NCBI RefSeq assembly: GCF_030159055.1
Contig: NZ_BQXQ01000004.1
Location: forward strand, 113,436-177,435
Origin: Acidovorax sp. SUPP3334
GTDB lineage: Bacteria; Pseudomonadota; Gammaproteobacteria; Burkholderiales; Burkholderiaceae_C
Direction of reading: 5' to 3'
DNA: 64,000 bases
Part shown: in pieces, positions 7,936-17,161 of the stretch
Layout: every line of letters begins with the position of its first letter
Position numbering within the stretch: the first letter of the stretch is position 1
Made by a program: the position numbers and the translations under genes
The notes under the pieces: model-generated
What the model was told of the DNA's origin: nothing
Seen by the model: only the letters and a program-made list of their open reading frames with translations
Database searches by the model: none

Positions 7936-10137
7936 ATGACCGACCGTAGCGCCGCCGCCACTGCCCGGGCGGTTGCCGCGAGCGCGGCCGCGCCCGGGCG
8001 CGCCGGTGCTGCGCCCGCCCGCCCGGCGCCCAGCCCCGCCCAGAAAGCCCTGCAGAAAATGGGGCTGGTGCGCGACATCGACCTGGCCCTGCACCTGCCG
8101 CTGCGCTACGAGGACGAAACGCGCATCACCCCCCTGCGCAACGTGCGCGACGGCGACACCGTGCAGATCGAGGCCACCGTCGTCTCCAGCGAAGTTCAAT
8201 TGCGCCCCCGCCGCCAACTGCTCGTGCAGGTGGACGACGGCACCGGCACTTGCGAACTGCGGTTCTTCAGCTTCTATCCCTCGCACCAGAAAACCCTGGC
8301 CGTGGGCGCCCGCCTGCGCATCCGGGGAGAGGTCAAGGGCGGCTTCTGGGGGCGCCAGATGCTGCACCCGGCCTTTCGCACGGCCACTGGCGATCTGCCG
8401 GCCGCGCTCACCCCCGTGTACCCGACCATGGCGCAACTGCCCCAGGCCTACCTGCGCCGCGCCATCGTGGGCGCCCTGCAGCGCGTGGAGCTGTCCGAGA
8501 CGCTGCCGCCCGGCGTGGAGCCGCCGGTGGGCCGGGCGTATGGTCAAAACGGCCTGGAGCCGTTGTGGAATCTGCGGCAGGCGCTCACTTTTTTGCACCA
8601 TCCCACGCCCGATGTCGCCATCGCCACGCTGCAGGACCACAGCCATCCCGCCTGGCAGCGGCTCAAGGCCGAGGAGTTGCTGGCCCAGCAACTGTCGCAG
8701 CAGCAATCCAAGCGCGAACGGGCCCGGCTGCGCGCCCCGGTGCTGCAGGCGCCGGCACCGGAGAGCGGCGGCCTGACCCTGGCCGAGCAACTGCTGGCCG
8801 TTCTGCCCTTCGGGCTCACGGGCGCCCAGCGCCGCGTGGGGCAAGAGATCGCCCGAGACCTCGCCCGGCCCGTGCCCATGCACCGGTTGCTGCAGGGCGA
8901 TGTGGGCTCCGGCAAGACCGTGGTGGCCGCGCTGGCCGCCGCCGTGTGCATCGACGCCGGCTGGCAGTGCGCGCTGATGGCGCCCACCGAAATCCTGGCC
9001 GAGCAGCACTTCGCCAAGCTCGTCGGCTGGCTGGAGCCGCTGCTGGCCGCACGCGGCAAGCGCGTGGCCTGGCTCGTCGGCGGACAAAAGAAGAAGGAGC
9101 GCGCCGCCATGCTCGCCCTGGTGGAAGGCGGCGAGGCCGCGCTGGTCGTCGGCACCCACGCGGTGATCCAGGAACAGGTGCGCTTTCAGTGCCTGGCCCT
9201 GGCCGTGATCGACGAGCAGCACCGCTTCGGCGTGGCGCAGCGACTGGCGCTGCGGCAAAAGCTCGAAGGGCAGGGCATGGAGCCGCACATGCTCATGATG
9301 AGCGCCACGCCCATCCCGCGCACCCTGGCCATGAGCTACTACGCCGACCTGGATGTGTCCACCATCGACGAACTGCCTCCGGGGCGCACCCCCATCGTCA
9401 CCAAGCTCATCGCCGACAGCCGCAAGGACGAAGTCATCGAGCGCATCGCCGCCCAGGTCGCCTCGGGCCGGCAGGTGTACTGGGTGTGCCCGTTGATCGA
9501 GGAAAGCGAGGCGCTGGACCTGTCCAACGCCACCGCCACCCATGCCGATCTGAGCGAGGCGCTGCAAGGCGATCTGGCGCGGGGGCATCCCCCGGTCAAG
9601 GTCGGCCTGCTGCACTCGCGCATGCCGAGCGCCGAGAAAAAAGCCGTCATGGCCCAGTTCACCAGCGGCGAGACGGGCGTGCTGGTCAGCACCACCGTGA
9701 TCGAAGTGGGCGTGGACGTGCCCAACGCCTCGCTCATGGTCATCGAGCACTCCGAGCGGTTCGGCCTGTCGCAGCTGCACCAGCTGCGCGGGCGCGTGGG
9801 GCGGGGCGCGGCGGCGTCGGCCTGCGTGCTGCTGTATTCCACCAACGACAGCGGCCGCCTGGGCGAGACCGCCCGCGAGCGCTTGAAGGCCATGGCCGAG
9901 ACCAGCGACGGCTTCGAGATCGCCCGCCGCGACCTGGACATCCGCGGCCCCGGCGAGTTCCTGGGCGCCCGCCAGTCCGGCGCACCGCTGCTGCGCTTTG
10001 CCGACCTGGCCACCGACACGGTGCTGCTGGAATGGGCGCGGGAGCTGGCGCCGCACATGCTGGACCGGTTTCCGGCCCTGGCCGAGCGGCATGTGATGCG
10101 CTGGCTCGGGGGCAAGTCGGATTATCTGAAGGCGTGA
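7936..10137 (+). CDS. recG: ATP-dependent DNA helicase RecG
   Basis: 733 residues. RecG reverses stalled replication forks and migrates Holliday junctions. The N-terminal wedge (OB-fold) region spans roughly residues 60-190. Helicase motif I is GDVGSGKT at 321-328 and motif II is DEQH at 426-429, followed by MMSATPIPRTLAMSYYADLD. The C-terminal helicase lobe has VLVSTTVIEVGVDVPNAS and the QLRGRVGRG motif. The ATG at 7936 gives a 30-residue Ala/Pro-rich lead before the family sequence AQKALQKMGLVRDIDLALHL. Length slightly exceeds E. coli RecG (693) because of that lead. The protein ends at WLGGKSDYLKA. Confidence 0.97.
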   Translation: MTDRSAAATARAVAASAAAPGRAGAAPARPAPSPAQKALQKMGLVRDIDLALHLPLRYEDETRITPLRNVRDGDTVQIEATVVSSEVQLRPRRQLLVQVDDGTGTCELRFFSFYPSHQKTLAVGARLRIRGEVKGGFWGRQMLHPAFRTATGDLPAALTPVYPTMAQLPQAYLRRAIVGALQRVELSETLPPGVEPPVGRAYGQNGLEPLWNLRQALTFLHHPTPDVAIATLQDHSHPAWQRLKAEELLAQQLSQQQSKRERARLRAPVLQAPAPESGGLTLAEQLLAVLPFGLTGAQRRVGQEIARDLARPVPMHRLLQGDVGSGKTVVAALAAAVCIDAGWQCALMAPTEILAEQHFAKLVGWLEPLLAARGKRVAWLVGGQKKKERAAMLALVEGGEAALVVGTHAVIQEQVRFQCLALAVIDEQHRFGVAQRLALRQKLEGQGMEPHMLMMSATPIPRTLAMSYYADLDVSTIDELPPGRTPIVTKLIADSRKDEVIERIAAQVASGRQVYWVCPLIEESEALDLSNATATHADLSEALQGDLARGHPPVKVGLLHSRMPSAEKKAVMAQFTSGETGVLVSTTVIEVGVDVPNASLMVIEHSERFGLSQLHQLRGRVGRGAAASACVLLYSTNDSGRLGETARERLKAMAETSDGFEIARRDLDIRGPGEFLGARQSGAPLLRFADLATDTVLLEWARELAPHMLDRFPALAERHVMRWLGGKSDYLKA

Positions 10138-10262
10138 ACGAAAAAAGACGGGAGGCATTTTCGATGCATCCCCGATGTGGTGTAACTCTCTGTATCTGAA
10201 TAGGCGAGTTTCTGGAAAGTCGATAGGATTCGTAACTCAACATCAAACGGGGAGGGGGATTC

Positions 10263-13200
10263 ATGAGGTTCGTATGGGCCGCCTGCATTGCATTGCAGGC
10301 CATGGGTTATTGGGGCGTGGCAGAGGCAGGGGAGATCGACAGAAGCAAGCCGTTTGGGTATGGCATCGACGAAGAGGCCCCGCTGGCGCCGGTGATGCGA
10401 TACACGGTCCTGTCCAGCACGGTGGCGGGCGTGTGCGGCGCGTTGCCAGCCGAATATGGGCCGACCCAGTTTTGCGCGCGGTCCAGCTATGGGCGCAATT
10501 TCTGTACAGGGATTCCTTCCCTGGGCCCCGATCCTTGCGAGCATGTGGAGGGATTTGGCCCCGGCATCGCGCCCATCTGCAACCGGCCCAAGAACGAGCA
10601 CCCCGAATACCTCTACAACCCGGCGGGCTGGACCGAAAGCCGGCCCAAATACGACATCGCCACCGACAAATTCTCCTGCGTGTGCCTGGGCGCGGAACGC
10701 GGGGATGTCCGCGATTCGGAAACCAGCGGCTGGTGCGGCCCCAAGCAATGGATCGACCCCGATCCGCCACCACCGCCCCCGCCCCCACCCCCGCCGCCGC
10801 CACCTCCTCCCCCACCCCCACCGCCCCTGCCGCCGCCACCGCCCCCGGTGCCGCCGCCCGGCGACGGCTACCGGGGCGTCTCCGCCTTTCCGGGCGGGCA
10901 GGACGGCATGTGCGTGGGCGACCCCGTCATTCCCGCCACCGGCGAGAACTTCCAGGAGATCGTGGACCACCAGGACCCGTGGGGCGGCAGCCTGGACTTC
11001 GTGCGCATCTACCGCAGCCACTGGGCACTGGACGCCGCCCGCGCCAGCCGGGGCTTCGGCCGCCAGTGGGGCCACAACCACGCCATCAGCCTGCGGGTGT
11101 CCGAAGGCGTTGCGACCGTCATCTTCGGCAACGGCGAGGAACGGGGCTTTCAGCGCGCAGGCGCCCAGCAGGACTGGGTGGGCGATCAGCGCAGCGACAC
11201 CCTGTCCCAGGCCGATGGTCTGTGGCGCTTTCGCAACGCCAGCGACGACTCCGTGCTCACCTTCGACAGCGCGGGCAAGCTCCTGAGCCGAAAGGCGCGC
11301 AACGGCTGGGTCACCACCTACGGGTACACCTACGGGCGCCTGACCACCATCACCAATGCCTTCGGCGAGACCCTCACCCTCGTCTGGGGCCAGCGGCAGA
11401 TCGAGCAGATCATCACCCCCGACTACAAAACCACCACCTACCAGTACAGCTACCAGGAAGGCGTGGGCGACCGGCTGGTGTGGTCCCGCCTGCAGGACAA
11501 GTACCAGAAGACCTACCTGTACGAAGACAGCGGCAACCCGTTTCTGCTGACCGCCATCGTCGATGAGGACGGCAACCGCTTCGCCCAGTTCAGCTACGAC
11601 GCGCTGGGCCGCACGCTCCGGGCCGCGCATGCGGGCGACGCGCTGGCGCACCAGTTCGACTACACCGACATCGCCTCCGGCCAGGTGGGCGTCAAAGACC
11701 CGCTGGGCCAGAGCCGCCGGTACGGCTACACCGTGCAGAACAAGGCGCTGGCCGTCACCAGCGCCTCGTCGGCGCCGGGGCTGGCCTACCGCGCGATCAA
11801 CCGCCGGGTGCAGAACGCCGCCGGCCTCGTCACGGCGGAAGTGGACTTCGCTGGCCGCCAGACCACCTACGAATGGGACAACGACCGCCAGCTGCCCCTG
11901 CTGGCCACCCACGCCAAGGGCACCGCGCAGGAGCGCCGGATCGCCACGCAGTGGCACCCCGCCTACCGCCTGCCCGTCAAGGTCACCGATGGCAGCCGCG
12001 TCACCGAATACACCTACGACGCGGACGGCAACGTCCTCACCGAGCGGGTGTACGACGCCAGCCTGCCCGACGGCGCGGCCAAGGCCGCCGTGCGCCGATG
12101 GGAATACAAGGGTGGCCTGGTCACCGCAGAAACCGATGCCCTGGGCGTGCGGCGCACCTACACCTACCACAGCGACACGCCCCTGGTGTTCGAATCCACC
12201 GACCCGTTCGGGCGGCGCACCAACCACAGCTACAGCGATGGCCGCCTGGTGGGCAAGCGCCTGCCCAACGGCCTGGAAATCCAGTACACCTATGGCCGCA
12301 ACCCCTGGGGCCTGCTCAACTACGCCAGCGCGCTGGAGCTCCGCTGGAACTACGAGTACAACGCCATCGGCAAGCTGTCGCGCACGACGCAGCCGGACGG
12401 CTACCAGATCGACTACGCCTACGACGGCGCGCACCGGCTGGCCTCGTGGAAGGACAACCGGGGCGCCTCGGGCAGCTATGGGTACGACCTGTTCAACAAC
12501 GTCATCCTGCAGGAAGTCAAAGACGCCACGGGCCAGACCGTGTGGCGCCAGGAGCGGGGCATCAACGCCGCCAACCAGCTGGAGACCGTCAAGGCGGGCA
12601 ACCAGGTGGACCGCTACGCCTACGGCCCCAACGGCGAGCACCTCACCGCCGAGAACGCCCTGGGCCAGCGCTACCGGTACGCCACCGACCCCCTGGGCCG
12701 CGTCGCGGAAATCACCGACCCCCTGGGCAAGGTCGCCTCGCTGACCTACGACGGCCTGGGCGCGGTGCAGGGCGCCAAGGATTTTGCTGGCGTGGCCACC
12801 GCGTATGCCAACGACATCCGGGGCAACGCCACGCGGGAGACCTCGGCCGACAGCGGCGCGGTGAACGTGCAATACGACGCGCTGGGCCGCCCCACGCAGG
12901 TGAGCGATGCGCTCGCCCGCACCACCGCGCTCACGCGGGACGCAGGCGGGCGCTTGACGCGCATCCTCTTCAAGGACGGCAGGCAAAGCGTGTGGAAATA
13001 TGACCTCACGGGTGCCAGCTACAACGCCCCCGGCACGCCGCAGGCCAGCATCGGGGCCTTGAGCGAAATCCAGGACGCGGGCGTCACCACGCGCTGGCAG
13101 CGCGACCCGCTGGGCCGGGCCACCGCCCGCACCCAGGTGCTGGGCAGTGCCAACGGGGGCGACAGCCGCACCCTGGCCCAGGCCTATGTGCCGGCAGGGC

Positions 13201-14963
13201 CGGACGGCGCCCGCAATGGCGGAGCCGGGCAGATCGCCAGCCTCACCTACGCGAGCGGCAAGAAGCTGCAATACCAGTACGACGCCACGGGCCAGCTCAC
13301 CGGGCTGCAATGGAACGGCCAGCCGCTGCTCACCGCCATCACCTGGAACCCGCTGGGCCAGCCCACCGGCTGGAGGTGGCCGGCGTTCGGGCCCGCGCCC
13401 GGCCTGGCGGAGCAGCGCAGCTACACCGTGGCGGGCCAGCTGGCCGCCAGCCGGCTGCTGCCGCAACTGGCCTGGGACAGCGCCGGGCGACTGGCCCAGG
13501 TGCAGCAGCGGCACGCCCTGCGGGGCGCCACGGGCGCGCAGCAGGCCGTGATCACCAGCGCCAACACCTACGACGCCACGGGCCGGCTCACCGCCAGCGC
13601 CCACAGCGCGCCAGCCGGCCTCACGCTACCCACGGGCAGCGCGTTGAGCGACACCCTGGGCGCCAACACCAGCGGCTACGCGTGGGACGCCAACGGCAAC
13701 CGCAGCCAGAGCTACTACACCAGCACCACGGCGGCGGGCATGGCCACGCTCAAGCGCAACTACGTCGCCGTCAGCGGCAGCAACCGGCTGCAGAACTACA
13801 CGCAGACGTTCCAGCCCGCCAGCGGCAGTGCGCAGACCAGCACCGTGGCCTACAGCCATGACGCCACCGGCTCGCTCACCAGAAAGGGCGACAACTACCT
13901 GCACTACGGCAGCGACGGCCGCATCGCCAAGGCCGGGCTGAATGCCGACCCGGCGAACGCACTGGCCGTGAGCTACACGTACAACGCCCTGGGCCAGCGG
14001 GTGTTCAAGAGCGATGCGAGGCTGTCCGGGGCGAACAACCCCGCCATCACGCAGCAGACCGTGTATGCGGAAGACGGCATCGGCAGCACCGTGCTGGGCC
14101 AGTACGGCAATCGCAGGAGCGGCAACAGCGCAGCACCAGCTGGGGAGATGGACAGCACGGAGGTCATCTACCTGCCCACGGCCAGCGGGCCGATGCCGGT
14201 GGCGGCGCAGATCAATGGCAGGCTGTATGCCATCGATGCGGACCACCTGAACACGCCCCGGCGCCTGACCAACACGCAGGGGCAGGTCGTGTGGCAATGG
14301 CTGATCACGGGGTTCGGAGAGGCGAACCCGACGACCGGGGCGACCGGCTATGCGCAGAGCGGGCAAGGTGCCACCAGCTATAGCGAAGCGGTGAAGTTCG
14401 ACCTGCGGTATCCGGGGCAGGTGTGGGATGAAGAGACGGGACTGGCGTACAACCTGAACCGGTACTACGACCGGGAAGGTGGGCGGTACATCCAGGCCGA
14501 TCCGATTGGGCTGGAGGGGGGATGGAATCGGTTCTTGTATGTGGATGCTGATCCGCTGTCTTATGTTGATCCGGACGGACTGGTCAGAAGAATCCGTGAT
14601 CCTTTGGACCTGATGCCGCTTGAAGGCAATGGTGGAGCGGGATTAAGCAGCGGTGGAAGTGGTGGGACGCGACCTGCCAACTTCTCGCCCCCGGGAAGTG
14701 GAAGAAGCGGGGCTTTTAATGAAGCCAAGCGGCTTAATGGGGTTCCTACGAGTCAGCAGCCATTGGCAGTTAGACCGAACCTTAACAAGAAGGGCAACCC
14801 TCAACCTGGACGTGAGTATGAGTTTGAAATTCCTTCTTCAGATGGGAAAATGAAAACCATTAATATAAGAGACGATGCTGGCGGACATAATTTCGGAGTT
14901 AATAATCCGCAAAATAGAGGCGCGCACTTCAATGATATGTGTGGCCGCCACTTTGATTATTGA
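10263..14963 (+). CDS. Secreted RHS-repeat polymorphic toxin with C-terminal HNH/endonuclease VII-like tip
   Basis: 1566 residues. A Sec signal peptide (residues 1-22) is followed by a Cys-containing region and a proline tract of 21 consecutive Pro, then L, six Pro, V and three Pro (about residues 168-200). After that come a DUF6531-like start (DPVIPATGENFQE) and many RHS/YD repeats. The RHS core ends with [20 protein letters not shown] and VDPDGL, after which the variable tip begins. The tip (from about residue 1460) contains AFNEAKRLNGVPTSQQP and IRDDAGGHNFGVNNPQNRG, resembling nuclease tips of the HNH/endonuclease VII fold; that subfamily call is tentative. No PAAR or VgrG is encoded nearby, and the signal peptide implies export through Sec rather than T6SS loading. 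GC content drops sharply in the tip, as expected for exchanged toxin modules. GGGGAGGGGG is the ribosome-binding site. Confidence 0.9.
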   Translation: MRFVWAACIALQAMGYWGVAEAGEIDRSKPFGYGIDEEAPLAPVMRYTVLSSTVAGVCGALPAEYGPTQFCARSSYGRNFCTGIPSLGPDPCEHVEGFGPGIAPICNRPKNEHPEYLYNPAGWTESRPKYDIATDKFSCVCLGAERGDVRDSETSGWCGPKQWIDPDPPPPPPPPPPPPPPPPPPPPPLPPPPPPVPPPGDGYRGVSAFPGGQDGMCVGDPVIPATGENFQEIVDHQDPWGGSLDFVRIYRSHWALDAARASRGFGRQWGHNHAISLRVSEGVATVIFGNGEERGFQRAGAQQDWVGDQRSDTLSQADGLWRFRNASDDSVLTFDSAGKLLSRKARNGWVTTYGYTYGRLTTITNAFGETLTLVWGQRQIEQIITPDYKTTTYQYSYQEGVGDRLVWSRLQDKYQKTYLYEDSGNPFLLTAIVDEDGNRFAQFSYDALGRTLRAAHAGDALAHQFDYTDIASGQVGVKDPLGQSRRYGYTVQNKALAVTSASSAPGLAYRAINRRVQNAAGLVTAEVDFAGRQTTYEWDNDRQLPLLATHAKGTAQERRIATQWHPAYRLPVKVTDGSRVTEYTYDADGNVLTERVYDASLPDGAAKAAVRRWEYKGGLVTAETDALGVRRTYTYHSDTPLVFESTDPFGRRTNHSYSDGRLVGKRLPNGLEIQYTYGRNPWGLLNYASALELRWNYEYNAIGKLSRTTQPDGYQIDYAYDGAHRLASWKDNRGASGSYGYDLFNNVILQEVKDATGQTVWRQERGINAANQLETVKAGNQVDRYAYGPNGEHLTAENALGQRYRYATDPLGRVAEITDPLGKVASLTYDGLGAVQGAKDFAGVATAYANDIRGNATRETSADSGAVNVQYDALGRPTQVSDALARTTALTRDAGGRLTRILFKDGRQSVWKYDLTGASYNAPGTPQASIGALSEIQDAGVTTRWQRDPLGRATARTQVLGSANGGDSRTLAQAYVPAGPDGARNGGAGQIASLTYASGKKLQYQYDATGQLTGLQWNGQPLLTAITWNPLGQPTGWRWPAFGPAPGLAEQRSYTVAGQLAASRLLPQLAWDSAGRLAQVQQRHALRGATGAQQAVITSANTYDATGRLTASAHSAPAGLTLPTGSALSDTLGANTSGYAWDANGNRSQSYYTSTTAAGMATLKRNYVAVSGSNRLQNYTQTFQPASGSAQTSTVAYSHDATGSLTRKGDNYLHYGSDGRIAKAGLNADPANALAVSYTYNALGQRVFKSDARLSGANNPAITQQTVYAEDGIGSTVLGQYGNRRSGNSAAPAGEMDSTEVIYLPTASGPMPVAAQINGRLYAIDADHLNTPRRLTNTQGQVVWQWLITGFGEANPTTGATGYAQSGQGATSYSEAVKFDLRYPGQVWDEETGLAYNLNRYYDREGGRYIQADPIGLEGGWNRFLYVDADPLSYVDPDGLVRRIRDPLDLMPLEGNGGAGLSSGGSGGTRPANFSPPGSGRSGAFNEAKRLNGVPTSQQPLAVRPNLNKKGNPQPGREYEFEIPSSDGKMKTINIRDDAGGHNFGVNNPQNRGAHFNDMCGRHFDY
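14388..14638 (+). repeat. RHS core 3' end, repeat copy 1 (inside the full-length rhs gene)
   Basis: The 251 bases from GCGGTGAAGTTCGACC to GGCAATGGTGG recur almost unchanged at 15622-15872, and in part at 16458-16699. They encode the end of the RHS core ([20 protein letters not shown] through PLEGN). In this copy the frame is intact. It defines the left homology for tip exchange. Confidence 0.9.
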
Positions 14964-14965
14964 TT

Positions 14966-15589
14966 ATGATAATAGATTTTGAAAAGTCCGGCTGGAATTG
15001 CTCGATATTGTCGAGGTTGGAAATCAGGGGGCTTGTTGGGGGGGAGCTTTCAGCATCAAAGCTCGATAAATATTTGGCATTATTTTCCGTTTGCCTCTTG
15101 ATTAAAGAGGTTTGGCCGCATAAGAATTGCTTTTTTATTTCCGGTCATGATGCATGGCAACCGAATTCCAGAATTGCTAACTACAAAAAATTTTGGAGTT
15201 TATCTGGCATCGAGCAACGCCCAAAAGAGGGGGTAGAGTGGGGCGTTGTTGACGATAATCGGGTTAAATATTATGGAGTTGCACCCATAAAAAACAACGA
15301 ATGGCTTTTGAGGTGTGAAATCTTGGAGCGATGCACATCATGGGTAATTGTTGTTGATGAGGGCGTAGGAGTTGATGAAATCAAGGCTGCCCTATCTAAT
15401 GGCTGGGAGTGTTTGCCCGGAGGTAATATTCCAGATGCAATTCTCGATTGTGCCGTCAATTGCGCAGCTTTTTTTCTTAGGTTTTTTGGTCCAATGGATA
15501 ATGGTGAGCAGGGGGTAATAGTTATAGGTGATCGCGGAAGTATTAATTGCTTGAAAAGCCGATCAAAAAATACTAGCCAGAAAATCTGA
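14966..15589 (+). CDS. Probable cognate immunity protein of the full-length RHS toxin
   Basis: 207 residues with the start at ATG 14966 (a TTG two codons earlier is possible). It begins 3 bases after the rhs stop codon, the usual position of an immunity gene. The sequence is AT-rich compared with flanking chromosomal genes, like the adjacent toxin tip. There is no signal peptide or membrane segment, which fits a cytoplasmic inhibitor of a nuclease. I do not recognise the family; visible features are a WNCSILSRLEIRG start and a WVIVVDEGVGVDEIKAALS segment. Function is inferred from position only. Confidence 0.65.
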   Translation: MIIDFEKSGWNCSILSRLEIRGLVGGELSASKLDKYLALFSVCLLIKEVWPHKNCFFISGHDAWQPNSRIANYKKFWSLSGIEQRPKEGVEWGVVDDNRVKYYGVAPIKNNEWLLRCEILERCTSWVIVVDEGVGVDEIKAALSNGWECLPGGNIPDAILDCAVNCAAFFLRFFGPMDNGEQGVIVIGDRGSINCLKSRSKNTSQKI

Positions 15590-15621
15590 ATATCAATTAA
15601 TGCAGCGTCAATTATGTAAAG

Positions 15622-15872
15622 GCGGTGAAGTTCGACCTGCGGTATCCGGGGCAGGTGTGGGATGACGAGACGGGACTTGCGTACAACCTGAATCGGTACT
15701 AGGACCGGGAGGGAGTGCGTTACATCCAGGCCGATCCGATTGGGCTGGATGGGGGGTGGAATCGGTTTCTTTATGTGGATGCTGATCCGCTGTCTTATGT
15801 TGATCCGGACGGACTGGTCAGAAGAATCCGTGATCCTTTGGACCTGATGCCGCTTGAGGGCAATGGTGGCGG
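15622..15872 (+). repeat. RHS core 3' end, repeat copy 2 (displaced, with in-frame TAG)
   Basis: Near-identical to 14388-14638 over the same 251-base length. The codon for the second Tyr of NLNRYY has become TAG (15700-15702), and a few other substitutions are present (for example the GREGG region reads REGV). There is no start codon or upstream RHS shell, so this is the joint left when an older tip was pushed downstream by acquisition of the present one. Confidence 0.9.
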
Positions 15873-16164
15873 AGTAGGTGGCGGTGGCCGGATGACAACT
15901 CCGAAATTACCATCTACATCCCGCGTTAGTAAATTTTGTGAATCCCCCAGTGAAAGCCCCATTTGGAATGGCATGAATAATTATCGAAATAATATTCGTA
16001 CCAATGGAGAGACTGGAAAAAATAAACAATATTACCAGTGGGATCATACTCACGGTGATATTGAGGTTTACAACCGATCTGGAGGTCATTTGGGTTCAAT
16101 GAATCCTATGAATGGTGAAATGCACAAGCCTGCCGTTGCTGGGCGACTTCTTAAGGGTTTATAA
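15715..16164 (+). CDS. Displaced (orphan) RHS tip with colicin E3-type cytotoxic ribonuclease domain
   Basis: The 149-codon frame is open from a GTG at 15715, just after the TAG of the core remnant. The first ~50 residues are RHS core end ([18 protein letters not shown]). After a glycine linker comes an AT-rich tip whose last ~60 residues match the colicin E3/E4/E6 rRNase fold. The stretch YQWDHTHGDIEVY aligns with E3 YEWDSQHGELEGY, so the E3 catalytic Asp510, His513 and Glu517 equivalents are all present (Asp codon 16042, His 16051, Glu 16063), followed by GGHLGSMNPMNGE. E3-type domains cut 16S rRNA in the decoding centre. Without signal peptide or shell it cannot be exported as it stands; it is a reserve cassette that recombination through the core repeat could reattach. 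Confidence 0.75.
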   Translation: MRYIQADPIGLDGGWNRFLYVDADPLSYVDPDGLVRRIRDPLDLMPLEGNGGGVGGGGRMTTPKLPSTSRVSKFCESPSESPIWNGMNNYRNNIRTNGETGKNKQYYQWDHTHGDIEVYNRSGGHLGSMNPMNGEMHKPAVAGRLLKGL

Positions 16165-16165
16165 A

Positions 16166-16459
16166 ATGATAAAGAATTTTCAGCACTGTTGCGAGAGCAT
16201 GAAAAGTCATGTGCTTTCGGGGGATTTGAGTTTGGAGTTTGTTTCGAAATTTAGGGAGTATGGAATTTTATATGGGAATGGAGGAAGTTATCAGCTAATG
16301 ACGTTTTGCCCGTGGTGCGGAAAAAAATTACCAGCTTCTTTGCGAGATGTTTGGTTTGAAACTATTGAGCAGATGGGATTAGAGCCGGAGGATGATATTC
16401 CAAAGGACATGCAGTCTGAAGTTTGGTGGTTAAATGGTAACTATGAGCCTCCAAGATAA
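16166..16459 (+). CDS. Putative immunity protein for the colicin E3-like tip (CPWCG zinc-knuckle type)
   Basis: 97 residues from ATG 16166, one base after the stop of the E3-like tip. It contains HCCESMKSHV near the start and TFCPWCGKKLPASLRDVWF, a CxxC pair that may bind zinc, and ends in an acidic/Trp-rich segment. I recall proteins of this shape (DUF6980-like) next to toxins, but that name is from memory and not checked. It does not resemble the classical colicin E3 immunity protein. Immunity is inferred from tight coupling to the toxin and low GC content. A start upstream at 16112 would overlap the toxin and is unlikely. Confidence 0.6.
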   Translation: MIKNFQHCCESMKSHVLSGDLSLEFVSKFREYGILYGNGGSYQLMTFCPWCGKKLPASLRDVWFETIEQMGLEPEDDIPKDMQSEVWWLNGNYEPPR

Positions 16460-16699
16460 CCGGGGCGACGGGCTACGTGCAGAGCGGGCAGGGCGCTAAA
16501 ACTACAGCGAAGCGGTGAATTTCGACCTGCAGTATCCGGGGTAGGTGTGGGATGAAGAGACGGGGCTGGCGTACAACCTGAACCGGTACTACGACCGGGA
16601 AGGTGGGCGGTACATCCAGGCCGATCCGATTGGGCTGGAGGGGGGTGGAATCGCTACCTTTATGCAGGTGGCACGCCGACGAATCTCGTCGATCCTTCT
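16458..16699 (+). repeat. RHS core 3' end, repeat copy 3 (decayed)
   Basis: Corresponds to 14334-14560 of the full-length gene. It has a one-base deletion near 16497 (GGCGCTAAAACTAC for GGTGCCACCAGC), a TAG at 16542-16544, and a second one-base loss at the run of G near 16640. It then diverges to [16 protein letters not shown], a different RHS junction from copies 1 and 2. This shows that the third tip came from another RHS lineage or is older. Confidence 0.85.
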
Positions 16700-16702
16700 G
16701 GA

Positions 16703-17158
16703 TTGGCGAGCGTGATGCCGGGTGGAGGGTATGGAGACTCTCCGTTGCTGGACAACGGGTCAAGTTGCTCGCCGATGTTTCAGCAGCCCCGTGTGGATGA
16801 TGGGGGATGTATTTCCACGGGCGGCGGGCCGAGTATTTGCGTTGGGCCCGGAATGATTAAAGGCATAACTAATCCTTCTATTGCAAAAATAGTCGCCCCT
16901 GCAATACCGAGTGGCATAACCAAGTCGCAGTTTGGCAGAGAATTGATTGGATGGGGAAGCGGTCCACAAGGCGCGTTGACCCGGATCGAATCTATCAATG
17001 GCGGAGTGGTTGGCCAAATGCAGGCGCAAGGATTGACCAGGGATATGGCTATTCAATGGCGTAATTTTTATGCCAATGAATTTTCTCGCAATGCGAATAA
17101 TGTCACTGCTCAAAATAGAGCGCAGCTTATGGATAGAATTTTTGAGTTAATGAGGTGA
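16703..17158 (+). CDS. Displaced (orphan) RHS tip of unassigned toxin type
   Basis: 151 codons open from TTG 16703, in frame with the LVDPSGLAS junction of core copy 3. A Gly/Ser/Pro-rich linker with several Cys leads to a C-terminal ~80-residue domain: [20 protein letters not shown], then [16 protein letters not shown] and [10 protein letters not shown] recall similar FGR..-.GWG...WR.FY.NE.-.RNP-type domains at ends of RHS and other polymorphic toxins (DUF4951-like), unverified. No catalytic residues are assigned. The frameshifts upstream mean it is not expressed as part of an RHS protein. It is followed 3 bases later by a small gene that is probably its immunity gene. Confidence 0.55.
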   Translation: MASVMPGGGYGDSPLLDNGSSCSPMFQQPRVDDGGCISTGGGPSICVGPGMIKGITNPSIAKIVAPAIPSGITKSQFGRELIGWGSGPQGALTRIESINGGVVGQMQAQGLTRDMAIQWRNFYANEFSRNANNVTAQNRAQLMDRIFELMR

Positions 17159-17161
17159 TTT

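Noticed and set aside
7813..10158. Long open frame antisense to recG, continuous with the HD-GYP gene
   Set aside because: High GC content leaves few stops; the residues have no domain signature and recG on the other strand is clearly real.
10757..10860. Proline-codon tract as a sequencing or assembly artefact
   Set aside because: The tract keeps the reading frame, uses mixed CCN codons and joins two good protein regions.
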